Shown: in pieces, positions 19,426-27,954 of the stretch
How the letters are laid out: each line of letters begins with the position of its first letter
How positions within the stretch are numbered: position 1 is the stretch's first letter
Source: Sphingomonas sp. SORGH_AS_0879
GTDB taxonomy: Bacteria; Pseudomonadota; Alphaproteobacteria; Sphingomonadales; Sphingomonadaceae
DNA length: 64,000 bases
Assembly (NCBI RefSeq): GCF_030819175.1
Contig: NZ_JAUTBJ010000002.1
Location: 1,808,001 to 1,872,000 of the forward strand
Reading direction: 5' to 3'
The notes under the pieces: generated by a model
The model's database searches: none
What the model saw: the letters and a program-made list of their open reading frames with translations, nothing else
What the model was told of the DNA's origin: nothing
Program-made: the position numbers and the translations under genes

Positions 19426-22400
19426 TTAACCGGCGGCCTTCGCCAATCCCTTGGACAGTTGCAGTGCGCCGTGCAGCCTCGCCTTGGCATCGGGCCAGGC
19501 GCGGTTGAGGACCAGCTTGCCGTCGGGACGCAGCTTGGCGAGGTCGCCCAGCCGCTCGACATAGGCGAACAAGCCATCGACATTGGGCGGGCGGTTGTCG
19601 TGGAACGCCACCAGCACCCCGCGCGGGCCGACATCCATCTTGGCGATGCAGGCGGTCTTGGCGTTCAGCTTGATCTTGATGACCTGGATCAGATTGTCGG
19701 TCGCCTCGGGCAGCGGGCCGAAGCGGTCGATCATCTCGGCGGCGAATTCCTCTACCTCTTGATGCTTTTCCAGATCGTTGAGGCGGCGATATAGCCCCAT
19801 GCGCAGGTCGAGATCGGGGACGTAATCGTCGGGGATCAGGATGGGCGCATCGACGGTGATCTGGGGCGAGAAGTCGCGCTTCTTCTCGAAAGCACCGCCC
19901 GCCTTGGCCTCCAGGATCGCCTCTTCCAGCATCGACTGGTAGAGTTCGTAGCCGACCTCCTTGATATGCCCCGACTGTTCGTCGCCGAGCAGATTGCCCG
20001 CGCCGCGAATGTCGAGGTCGTGGCTGGCCAACTGGAACCCCGCGCCCAGCGAGCCGAGGTCGGACAGCACCTTCAGCCGCTTTTCCGCCGCCTCGGTCAT
20101 CATCCGCTCCGGCGGGGTGACCATATAGGCATAGGCGCGCGTCTTCGACCGGCCGACCCGCCCGCGAAGCTGGTAAAGCTGGGCCAGGCCGAAACGGTCG
20201 GCGCGGTTGACGATCATCGTGTTGGCGGAGGGGATGTCGATGCCGCTTTCGATGATGGTGGTGGACACCAGCACCTCGAACTTGCGGTCGTAGAAGGCGG
20301 ACATGCGCTCCTCGACTTCGGTGGCCGACATCTGGCCGTGGGCGACGACATAGCGGACCTCGGGCACCTCCTTGCGCAGATAGTCCTCGATATCCGGCAG
20401 ATCGGCGACGCGCGGGGTGACGAGGAAGCTCTGTCCGCCGCGATAATGTTCGCGCAAGAGAGCCTCGCGCAGCACCACCGGGTCCCAGGGCATGACATAG
20501 GTCCGTACCGCCAGGCGATCGACCGGCGGCGTCTGGATCACCGACAATTCGCGCAGGCCCGACATCGCCATTTGCAGCGTGCGCGGGATCGGCGTCGCGG
20601 TCAGCGTCAGCATATGGACATCCGCCTTCAGCGCCTTCAGCCGTTCCTTATGGGTCACGCCGAACCGCTGTTCCTCATCGACGATGACGAGGCCGAGCCG
20701 CTTGAACTCGACATTCTTGGCCAGCAGCGCATGGGTGCCGACGACGATATCGATATCGCCACTGGTCGCGCCGTCCTTGGTCCGCTTCGCCTCGGTCGCG
20801 GTGACGAGGCGGGAGAGGCGGCCGATCTTGATCGGGAAGCCCTCGAACCGCTGAACGAAGTTGTTGTAATGCTGGCGCGCGAGCAGGGTGGTGGGGCAGA
20901 CCACCGCCACCTGCATCCCGGCCATCGCCGCGACGAAGGCGGCGCGAAGGGCCACCTCGGTCTTGCCGAAGCCCACGTCACCGACGATCAGCCGGTCCAT
21001 CGGCTTGCCCGCGGTCAGGTCGCCCAGCACATCGTCGATGGCCCGGTCCTGATCGTCGGTTTCCTCATAGGGGAAGCGGTCGACGAATGCCGGATAGCCC
21101 GCGCTGTCCGGCTCGGCCACCTCGCCGGGGCGCAGCGCACGTTCGGCAGCGGTGGCGATCAGCTCACCCGCGATCTCGCGGATGCGCTCCTTCATCTTCG
21201 ACTTGCGCCGCTGCCAAGCCTCGCCGCCCAGCCGGTCGAGCGTCGCGCCGTCCTCGCCCGATCCGTAGCGGGTCAGGACTTCGAGATTTTCGACCGGCAC
21301 GTACAGCTTGTCGCCCCCCGCATAGGAGAGCGCGACGCAGTCATGTGGACTCTTGCCGACCGGGATCGAGGTCAGCCCCTCATAACGGCCGATGCCGTGG
21401 TCGGAGTGAACGACCAGATCGCCGGGCGAAAGCGTCGCCAGTTCGGCGAGGAAGGCGTCGGCCGATTTGCGCCGCTTCTGCCGCCGGATCAGCCGGTCGC
21501 CCAGCATGTCCTGCTCGGTCAGCACCGCGATGCCCGGCGCGGTAAAGCCATGGTCGAGCGGCAGGACGACCAAAGCGACGCCGAAACTCTTCGACGTGTC
21601 GGCGATGCCGAGCGCTTCCTGCCAGGTTTCGGCGGCCTTGGCCCCCTTCAGCCCATGGTCTTTCAGCAGGCTGCCGAGTCGCTCGCGCGCGCCGACCGAA
21701 TAGCTGGCGAGGACGGGCTTGCGGCCTTCCTTGCGCAAGGCTTCGACGTGATCGACCACCGCCTCATAGATATTGGCATGCGCGGCGCGTTCCGGGGCGA
21801 AGTCGCGCGCGCCGTCCACCTCGAAGTCGAGGACGGACTTGCTCTCCGGCTCGTGGAAGGGCGAGACGAGATGCGCGGTCGCGGCCTCCAGCCCTGCTTC
21901 CCACTCCTTGTTGGTGAGATAGAGCGACTTGGCGGGGAGGGGGCGGAAGCTGCCGGGCTGGGCGGCCTCGGCGCGTTTGCGGTTCTCGTAATAGTCGGCG
22001 ATCGCATCGAAACGCCCCGCCGCCGCCGCCGCGACGCCGCTGTCGCGCACCACCACTGCGCCGTCGCCGAGATGGTCGAACAGTGTCGAGAGTTTCTCTT
22101 CGAACAGCGGCAGCCAATGCTCCATGCCCGCCATGCGCCGCCCCTCCGACACCGCCTGATAGAGCGGATCGCCGGTCGCCGTCGCGCCGAAGGTCTCGCG
22201 GTAGCGGGTGCGGAAACGCTTGATCGATTCCTCGTCGAGCAAAGCCTCCGAAGCGGGGAGCAGGGTGAAACCCTCGATCCGGCCCGTGGTCCGCTGGTCG
22301 GCGGGGTCGAAGGTGCGGACGCTCTCGATCTCGTCGCCGAAGAAATCGAGGCGGAGCGCCTGTTCCTCGCCGCTGGGGAACAGGTCGACCAGGCCGCCGC

Positions 22401-22893
22401 GCACCGCGAACTCGCCCTGGTCGTGCACCGTCTCGGTGCGGACATAGCCATTCGCCTGGAGCAGTACGGCCAGCTTCTCCAGCCCGATCCGCTCGCCGGG
22501 GGCGAGGCGCGCGACCAGTTGCCGGATGCGGAACGGGGTCAGCACCCGCTGCGTCGCGGCATTGGCGGTGGTCAGGACGAGTTGCGGCGTCTTCGGCTTG
22601 GCCTGGAGCCGGTGGAGCCCCGCGATCCGCTCCGCCATGACGCGAAGGGTGGGCGAGGCGCGGTCATAGGGCAGGCAGTCCCAGGCGGGGATCTGCAATA
22701 TTTCCAGTTCGGGCGCGAAATAGGTCGCGGTCGAGGCCAGTTCGCGCATCTGCGCTTCGTCCGCGCAGATGAACACCGCCCGCGTCGTCGCGGCGCGCGC
22801 CAGATCGGCGAGCAGCACCGGCAGGAACCCCGCCGGAACGCCCGACAGGGTCAGCGGGCTCTGGGCGGACAGGATCGTCTTGATATCGGGCAT
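19426..22893 (-). CDS. mfd: Transcription-repair coupling factor Mfd
   Basis: A 1155-residue translocase that removes RNA polymerase stalled at lesions and recruits UvrA. It has the N-terminal UvrB-homology part, then the RNA polymerase interaction domain (VHSDHGIGRYEGL, KLYVPVENLEVLTRYG). The RecG-like motor has Walker A GDVGFGKTEVALRAAF, Walker B DEEQRFGV, TATPIPRTLQMAM and QLRGRVGRS. The C-terminal domain follows LRGAGNLLGDEQSGH. ATG 22893 (MPDIKTILS) is chosen over an upstream ATG at 22959. Confidence 0.96.
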   Translation of the reverse strand: MPDIKTILSAQSPLTLSGVPAGFLPVLLADLARAATTRAVFICADEAQMRELASTATYFAPELEILQIPAWDCLPYDRASPTLRVMAERIAGLHRLQAKPKTPQLVLTTANAATQRVLTPFRIRQLVARLAPGERIGLEKLAVLLQANGYVRTETVHDQGEFAVRGGLVDLFPSGEEQALRLDFFGDEIESVRTFDPADQRTTGRIEGFTLLPASEALLDEESIKRFRTRYRETFGATATGDPLYQAVSEGRRMAGMEHWLPLFEEKLSTLFDHLGDGAVVVRDSGVAAAAAGRFDAIADYYENRKRAEAAQPGSFRPLPAKSLYLTNKEWEAGLEAATAHLVSPFHEPESKSVLDFEVDGARDFAPERAAHANIYEAVVDHVEALRKEGRKPVLASYSVGARERLGSLLKDHGLKGAKAAETWQEALGIADTSKSFGVALVVLPLDHGFTAPGIAVLTEQDMLGDRLIRRQKRRKSADAFLAELATLSPGDLVVHSDHGIGRYEGLTSIPVGKSPHDCVALSYAGGDKLYVPVENLEVLTRYGSGEDGATLDRLGGEAWQRRKSKMKERIREIAGELIATAAERALRPGEVAEPDSAGYPAFVDRFPYEETDDQDRAIDDVLGDLTAGKPMDRLIVGDVGFGKTEVALRAAFVAAMAGMQVAVVCPTTLLARQHYNNFVQRFEGFPIKIGRLSRLVTATEAKRTKDGATSGDIDIVVGTHALLAKNVEFKRLGLVIVDEEQRFGVTHKERLKALKADVHMLTLTATPIPRTLQMAMSGLRELSVIQTPPVDRLAVRTYVMPWDPVVLREALLREHYRGGQSFLVTPRVADLPDIEDYLRKEVPEVRYVVAHGQMSATEVEERMSAFYDRKFEVLVSTTIIESGIDIPSANTMIVNRADRFGLAQLYQLRGRVGRSKTRAYAYMVTPPERMMTEAAEKRLKVLSDLGSLGAGFQLASHDLDIRGAGNLLGDEQSGHIKEVGYELYQSMLEEAILEAKAGGAFEKKRDFSPQITVDAPILIPDDYVPDLDLRMGLYRRLNDLEKHQEVEEFAAEMIDRFGPLPEATDNLIQVIKIKLNAKTACIAKMDVGPRGVLVAFHDNRPPNVDGLFAYVERLGDLAKLRPDGKLVLNRAWPDAKARLHGALQLSKGLAKAAG

Positions 22894-22961
22894 GGGGTTC
22901 CGAAAATGGGGTAAGGGCGCGAAGCCTAACGCGCGTCGGGGGAAAGTTGCACCCTTCACAC

Positions 22962-23040
22962 CGTCATCCCAGCGAAGGCTGGGATCTCACGCGGCGAAGC
23001 GAAAAGAGCCGCCAAAGGCCCCAGCCTTCGCTGGGGCGAC
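22962..23040. repeat. Family-B inverted repeat pair
   Basis: CATCCCAGCGAAGGCTGGGAT and GCCCCAGCCTTCGCTGGGGC are both palindromic, related to each other, and share their core with 11127-11144. They lie between mfd and sdhE, both on the minus strand, and end 3 bp from the sdhE stop. Confidence 0.72.
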
Positions 23041-23043
23041 GGG

Positions 23044-23310
23044 TCAGCGGGCGATCGGCACGAAATTCAGCGCGCGCATCCGCTGCATCACCGGGCCGTC
23101 CCATTGCGGGGGGCAGGGCTGGGTGCCGATGGCCCAGGCCATGATATCGACATCCTGTTCCTCCAGCAGCGCCTCGAACCAGTCGAGCTCCTCTGCCGAC
23201 AGCGTCTCGTGATGCGCGTCGAAAAAGCCGCCGATCATCAGGTCGGCTTCCTTGGTGCCGCGATGCCATGCGCGGAAGCGGAGGCGCTTGATACGGGTTT
23301 CGTGGTCCAT
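23044..23310 (-). CDS. sdhE: FAD assembly factor SdhE
   Basis: 88 residues of the SdhE/Sdh5 family, which promotes flavin attachment to succinate dehydrogenase. The diagnostic RGTKEADLMIG (RGxxE motif) sits near residues 18-28, followed by a helical FDAHHETLSAEELDWFEALLE and DVDIMAWAIG. ATG 23310 is chosen from family length; the open frame extends far upstream as a recG shadow. It is divergent from recG. Confidence 0.93.
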   Translation of the reverse strand: MDHETRIKRLRFRAWHRGTKEADLMIGGFFDAHHETLSAEELDWFEALLEEQDVDIMAWAIGTQPCPPQWDGPVMQRMRALNFVPIAR

Positions 23311-23389
23311 GGGGTTCCGATCCAACGAGATTAAGGCCCGAGACGCTCTGGCGGCGCGCGGGACACAGGCTATACAGACCCATCTAGTC

Positions 23390-25444
23390 ATGCGTCCCGA
23401 TATCCTCAATCCGCTGTTCGCCGAGGTCACGTCGCTGAAAGGCGTCGGGCCGGGCCTCGCCAAGCCGCTCGAACGCCTGCGCATCGCGCGGGTGGTCGAT
23501 GTCGCCTTCCATCTGCCGACCGGGCATATCGACCGCGTGCCCCGCGACGAACTGATGGCGTCGGATGCGGGGCGGGTGATCGCCATCTCCCTGACCGTGA
23601 AGGAGCACCGCGTCTCGTCGTCCCCGCGCGGTCCGACACGGGTGCGGGCCGAGGATGCGGCGGGTAACAGCGTGGCGCTGGTCTATTTCGGCGGCAATTC
23701 GGGCTGGGTGAAAAAGCTGCTGCCCATCGGCGAGACGAAAGTCGTTTCGGGTCGCCTTGATCTCTACGGTCAGGATTTGCAGATCGTGCATCCCGATCTG
23801 GGCGACAGCACCGAGGATTTCCGCGAGCGCGAGGCCATCTATCCGCTGTCGGAGGGGATCACCTCGCGGCGGCTGGGGGCGCTGGCCGCGCAGGCGGTGG
23901 AGCGGGCGCCCGAACTGCCCGAATGGATCGAGCCGGGGCTGAAGGCGCAGCGCGGCTGGCCCGATTGGCGGCAAGCCCTTGCCCGCATCCATGCCGATCC
24001 GGCGGACGCCAAGGCGCGCGAGCGGCTGGGTTATGACGAGGTGTTCGCCAATCAGCTGGCGATGACTCTGGTGCGCGCCGACACCCGCAAGCGGCGGGGG
24101 CGGGCGCTGAACGGCGATGGGCGACTGCGGGATATGCTCAGGCTGCCCTATACGCTGACCGGCGCGCAAAGCCGGACGGTGCGCGAGATCGAGGGCGATC
24201 TGGCGCAGGACGCGCCGATGCTGCGGTTGCTCCAGGGCGATGTGGGTGCGGGCAAAACGCTGGTCGCGGCGATGGCGATGCTGATCGCGGTGGAGGCGGG
24301 GGCGCAAGCAGCGATGCTGGCCCCGACCGAAATCCTGGCGCGTCAACATTATGAGACGTTGCGCAAGACCCTCGCCGGGCTGCCGGTCGAGATCGCGGTG
24401 CTGACCGGGCGCGACAAGGGCAAGGCGCGTGAGGCGACGCTGATGGCGCTGGCGGCGGGGGAGATCGACATTCTCGTTGGCACCCACGCGATTTTCCAGG
24501 AAACGGTGACGTATCGCGATCTGGCGCTGGTGGTGGTGGACGAGCAGCACCGCTTCGGCGTGGCGCAGCGGATGATGCTGTCCGCCAAGGGCAAGGCCCC
24601 GCCGCATCTGCTCGCGATGACCGCGACGCCGATCCCGCGCACCCTGACGCTGGCCAATTATGGCGAGATGGATGTCAGCCGGCTGGACGAAATGCCGCCG
24701 GGCCGCCAGCCGATCGAGACGCGCGTGGTGTCCGAGGATCGGCTGGACGATGTGGTCAACGCGCTGGGGCGGCATCTGTCGGATGGGGGGCAGGCTTATT
24801 GGGTCTGTCCGCTGGTCGAGGAGAGCGAGAAATCCGACCTCGCCGCCGCCGAGATGCGCGCCGATACCCTGCGCGCCCGGTTCGGCGAGCGGGTGGGGCT
24901 GGTCCATGGCAAGATGAAGCCCGCCGAAAAGGACGCCGTGATGGAGGCGTTCGCGGGCGGACGGCTGGGCGTGCTGGTCGCGACGACGGTGATCGAGGTG
25001 GGGGTGGACGTGCCCAATGCGACGCTGATCGTGATCGAACATGCCGACCGGTTCGGGCTGGCGCAGTTGCACCAGTTGCGCGGGCGCGTCGGGCGGGGCG
25101 GAGGGCTGTCGCGGTGTCTGTTGCTGCGGGGCTCGCATCTGTCGGAGACGTCGCGGGCGCGGTTGGCGTTGATGCGCGAAACCAATGACGGCTTCCGCAT
25201 CGCCGAGGAGGATTTGCGGTTGCGCGGTGCGGGCGAACTGCTCGGCACGCGACAATCGGGCGAGATGGCGTTCCGGCTGGCGACGCCGGAGAATATGGCC
25301 GACCTGATGCAATGCGCGCAGGACGATGCGCGGCTGCTGATCGACCGCGACGGCGGGCTGGAGGCACCGCGTGGCCAGGCGGCGCGGACGGCGCTCTATC
25401 TGTTCGAGCGCGATGCGGGCGTGGCGCTGTTGCGCTCCGGCTGA
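23390..25444 (+). CDS. recG: ATP-dependent DNA helicase RecG
   Basis: A 684-residue helicase that remodels forks and Holliday junctions. The N-terminal wedge/OB domain starts PLFAEVTSLKGVGPGLAKPLERL. The motor has Walker A GDVGAGKTLVAAMAML, Walker B DEQHRFGV, TATPIPRTLTLANYGEMDVS, the Asp/Val-rich TTVIEVGVDVPNA and QLRGRVGRG, and ends with LRGAGELLGTRQSGEM. ATG 23390 matches the normal start. The frame extends upstream into the sdhE antisense but without similarity. Confidence 0.96.
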   Translation: MRPDILNPLFAEVTSLKGVGPGLAKPLERLRIARVVDVAFHLPTGHIDRVPRDELMASDAGRVIAISLTVKEHRVSSSPRGPTRVRAEDAAGNSVALVYFGGNSGWVKKLLPIGETKVVSGRLDLYGQDLQIVHPDLGDSTEDFREREAIYPLSEGITSRRLGALAAQAVERAPELPEWIEPGLKAQRGWPDWRQALARIHADPADAKARERLGYDEVFANQLAMTLVRADTRKRRGRALNGDGRLRDMLRLPYTLTGAQSRTVREIEGDLAQDAPMLRLLQGDVGAGKTLVAAMAMLIAVEAGAQAAMLAPTEILARQHYETLRKTLAGLPVEIAVLTGRDKGKAREATLMALAAGEIDILVGTHAIFQETVTYRDLALVVVDEQHRFGVAQRMMLSAKGKAPPHLLAMTATPIPRTLTLANYGEMDVSRLDEMPPGRQPIETRVVSEDRLDDVVNALGRHLSDGGQAYWVCPLVEESEKSDLAAAEMRADTLRARFGERVGLVHGKMKPAEKDAVMEAFAGGRLGVLVATTVIEVGVDVPNATLIVIEHADRFGLAQLHQLRGRVGRGGGLSRCLLLRGSHLSETSRARLALMRETNDGFRIAEEDLRLRGAGELLGTRQSGEMAFRLATPENMADLMQCAQDDARLLIDRDGGLEAPRGQAARTALYLFERDAGVALLRSG

Positions 25445-25478
25445 ACGAAGCGGCGCGCCCGGCGTTGGGTGCGCCGAT

Positions 25479-25919
25479 ATGGCAGCCATCTTTCCGCTCA
25501 TCCTCGTCCTGATCGCCGGTATCGGACTGGCGATCCAGCCGCCGACCAATGCCGCGCTCGCCAAGGCCTCGGGGTCGGTGGTTCTGGCGGCGCTGACGTC
25601 GTTCCTGATCGGGGCGGTGGTTCTGGCGGCGGCCTGGGCCGCGATCGACCGGACCAACCCTGCGGCCTTGAAGGGCGCGCCGGGTTGGGCGTGGCTGGGC
25701 GGGGTGTACGGTGCGGGGTTCGTCGCGGTGCTGGCCTATGCCGCGCCGCGTCTGGGGATTTCGGTGGCGCTGACGGCGGCCATCGCCAGCCAGTTGGTCG
25801 CCGCGCTGATCGTCGATCACTTCGGGTTGTTCGGGGTTCGGGTCGAGCCGGTAACGATGGGGAAGGTCGTCGGAGTGGCGCTGGTGATCGCGGGGGCGGT
25901 GGTGGTGAAGCGGGGATAG
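25479..25919 (+). CDS. DMT-type small membrane transporter (DUF606/YdcZ-like)
   Basis: 146 residues with about five hydrophobic helices (AAIFPLILVLIAGIGLAIQ, VVLAALTSFLIGAVVLAAAWA, LGGVYGAGFVAVLAYAAP, LGISVALTAAIASQLVAALI, VVGVALVIAGAVVV). The helix pattern, IQPPTNAALAKASGS near the start and DHFGLFG near the end match the short DUF606 branch of the drug/metabolite transporter superfamily. The substrate is unknown. It starts 34 bp after recG. Confidence 0.83.
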   Translation: MAAIFPLILVLIAGIGLAIQPPTNAALAKASGSVVLAALTSFLIGAVVLAAAWAAIDRTNPAALKGAPGWAWLGGVYGAGFVAVLAYAAPRLGISVALTAAIASQLVAALIVDHFGLFGVRVEPVTMGKVVGVALVIAGAVVVKRG

Positions 25920-25929
25920 CGCCGGGCGT

Positions 25930-26152
25930 GGCCTTCGACTTCGCTCAGGCTGGACGGGGGGTGGTTATGCCTTACCTTTCGACCCCGGCGGAGGCCGGGG
26001 CCCAGGCTCCAGGCCGTTGGTAGCGCGCCAAGGCGGTGAGGGGGAGGCAGCAGCACTCCACCCTCGATCATTCACCGCAACTGGGCCCCGGCCTTCGCCG
26101 GGGAACAGAAATTATAGAAATACCCCGTCCAGCCTGAGCGCAGTCGAAGGCC
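25930..26152. repeat. Nested inverted repeats including a family-A pair
   Basis: Family-A copies stand at 25930-25959 (forward) and 26123-26152 (reverse). Inside them a second inverted pair is visible (GGCCGGGGCCCAGGC about 25992-26010 and CTGGGCCCCGGCC about 26080-26096). The whole fills the gap between the convergent transporter and tyrS genes. Confidence 0.75.
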
Positions 26153-26159
26153 AAGGGAA

Positions 26160-27386
26160 TCACCCCGCCGTCAGCAACCCGTGGTTCTTCTTGCCCGAAG
26201 ACAGCTTCACCGACTCGGCCCCGACGGCGATGACGGCATTCTCGTCCGACACCTTCTCGCCATCCACCCGCGCGCCCCCGCCCGCGATCAACCGCCGCGC
26301 CTCGCCCTTGGACTTGGCGAAGCCCAGCCCGACCAGCGCATCGACGATCCCGATGGAACCGCCCGCCACCGCAAAGCTCGGCAGCGCCGCGCCCGCAGAT
26401 CCTTCCTCGAAGGTCCGCCGCGCCGTCTCCGCCGCCTCGTCCGCCGCGGCGCGACCGCGGCACATGGCGGTGGCTTCGTTGGCGAGGATTTTCTTGGCCT
26501 CGTTGATCTCCGCGCCTTCCAGCTTTTCGAGACGGGCGATCTCGTCCAGCGGCAGGTCGGTGAAAAGCCGCAGGAAGCGGCCCACGTCACGGTCGTCGGT
26601 GTTGCGCCAGAATTGCCAGTAATCGAAATGCGGCAATTGGTCCTCGTGCAGCCATACCGCGCCCGCCATGGTCTTGCCCATCTTGCCGCCATCGGCCGTG
26701 GTGATCAGCGGGGTGGTCACGCCGAACACTTCCGTACCGTCCATGCGACGGGCGAGTTCGATGCCGTTGACGATATTGCCCCACTGGTCCGACCCGCCCA
26801 TCTGCAACCGGCAGCCATGACGCTGCGCCAGTTCGCAGAAGTCATAGGCCTGAAGGATCATATAGTTGAATTCGAGGAAGCTGAGCGACTGCTCGCGGTC
26901 GAGCCGCAGCTTCACCGAGTCGAACGACAGCATCCGGTTGACCGAGAAATGCTGGCCCACTTCACGCAGGAAGGGGATGTACTCCAGCTTGTCGAGCCAG
27001 TCGGCATTGTCGACCATCACCGCATCGCTGGGTCCGTCGCCGAAGGTCAGGAAGCGTTCGAAGATGCGCCTGATCGAGGCGACGTTGGCCTGAATGCCAT
27101 CCTCGGCGAGCAGCTTGCGCGCCTCGTCCTTGAAGCTGGGATCGCCGATCTTGCCGGTGCCGCCGCCCATCAGGACGATCGGCTTGTGCCCGGTCTGCTG
27201 CATCCGGCGCAGGAGCATGATCTGCACCAGGCTGCCGACATGCAGCGACGGCGCGGTCGGATCGAAGCCGATATAGCCGGGAACCACCCCCGACGCCGCC
27301 AGCTTGTCCAGCGCGGCGGCATCGGTCATCTGGTGGACGTAACCCCGTTCGTCGAGGGTGCGAAGCAGATCGGACGTGTATGCCAT
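26160..27386 (-). CDS. tyrS: Tyrosine--tRNA ligase
   Basis: A 408-residue class I aminoacyl-tRNA synthetase. The HIGH-type signature is [11 protein letters not shown] (about 44-54). [11 protein letters not shown] forms part of the tyrosine pocket, the KMSKS equivalent is KMGKT, and an S4-like RNA-binding domain closes the protein ([21 protein letters not shown]). Usual length. The Arg/Asp-rich gene lies 56 bp upstream on the same strand. Confidence 0.96.
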   Translation of the reverse strand: MAYTSDLLRTLDERGYVHQMTDAAALDKLAASGVVPGYIGFDPTAPSLHVGSLVQIMLLRRMQQTGHKPIVLMGGGTGKIGDPSFKDEARKLLAEDGIQANVASIRRIFERFLTFGDGPSDAVMVDNADWLDKLEYIPFLREVGQHFSVNRMLSFDSVKLRLDREQSLSFLEFNYMILQAYDFCELAQRHGCRLQMGGSDQWGNIVNGIELARRMDGTEVFGVTTPLITTADGGKMGKTMAGAVWLHEDQLPHFDYWQFWRNTDDRDVGRFLRLFTDLPLDEIARLEKLEGAEINEAKKILANEATAMCRGRAAADEAAETARRTFEEGSAGAALPSFAVAGGSIGIVDALVGLGFAKSKGEARRLIAGGGARVDGEKVSDENAVIAVGAESVKLSSGKKNHGLLTAG

Positions 27387-27442
27387 GATGGCCGCTCGTT
27401 ACACCGCCGATCCCGGTTCGTCACCCTCCATGGGCGCCGGCG

Positions 27443-27844
27443 TCAGCGACAGACCGTCCGGCCCCCGCGCTGGACATAGGTGCAGGGGCGATAGCCCGAG
27501 CCGCGACCGTTATAATTGGTATAGTCGCCCTGCGAGCGCGGATCGACATAGCCGGGGGTGCGACGCGCCCGGTCCAGTTCGCGCTGGGTCCGAGCCTCGC
27601 GCCGACCGCGCCAGTCATCGCGACCCCGGCGGCGGTCGTCGCGCCAGCCGCGACGCTCGCCCCGCCAGTCGCGGCGATCGTTCTGACGCCAGTCGCGCCG
27701 GTCGTCGCGCCGATCCCGGTCATAACGCGGGCCATCGCCGCGCCAGGACTGGGCCTCAGCGCTCGACACGGGAAGCGCCGTCGTCGTCGCGATACCCGCC
27801 ACCGACAGGCCGATCGCGGCCAAAGCCTGGAACGTCTTCTTCAT
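27443..27844 (-). CDS. Secreted Arg/Asp-rich hypothetical protein
   Basis: 133 residues. The signal peptide MKKTFQALAAIGLSVAGIATT ends near SSAEAQS. Residues about 38-90 are a highly charged, imperfectly repeated tract (DRRDWRQN, DRRDWRGE, RRGWRDDRRRG, DDWRGRRE). A more ordinary C-terminus follows, TPGYVDPRSQGDYTNYNGRGSGYRPCTYVQRGGRTVCR, whose two Cys could pair. Similar Arg-rich secreted proteins are common in sphingomonads but unassigned. GGGAG precedes the ATG. Confidence 0.75.
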   Translation of the reverse strand: MKKTFQALAAIGLSVAGIATTTALPVSSAEAQSWRGDGPRYDRDRRDDRRDWRQNDRRDWRGERRGWRDDRRRGRDDWRGRREARTQRELDRARRTPGYVDPRSQGDYTNYNGRGSGYRPCTYVQRGGRTVCR

Positions 27845-27904
27845 ACGCCAACTCCCGGGGGCACCGGCCCCATGATCGTTTCCAACCTATGACAGGGTGT
27901 GGCG

Positions 27905-27950
27905 TTCCCGATCCTGAACAGCGTGTTAGGCGGTGTTCAGGATCGGGGAA
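27905..27950. repeat. Strong inverted repeat downstream of the nlpD-like gene
   Basis: TTCCCGATCCTGAACA (27905-27920) pairs with TGTTCAGGATCGGGGAA (27934-27950), leaving a single-base bulge and a 13-nt loop. It begins 5 bp past the nlpD-like stop. There is no T run on the minus strand, so intrinsic termination is uncertain. Confidence 0.75.
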
Positions 27951-27954
27951 GTGG

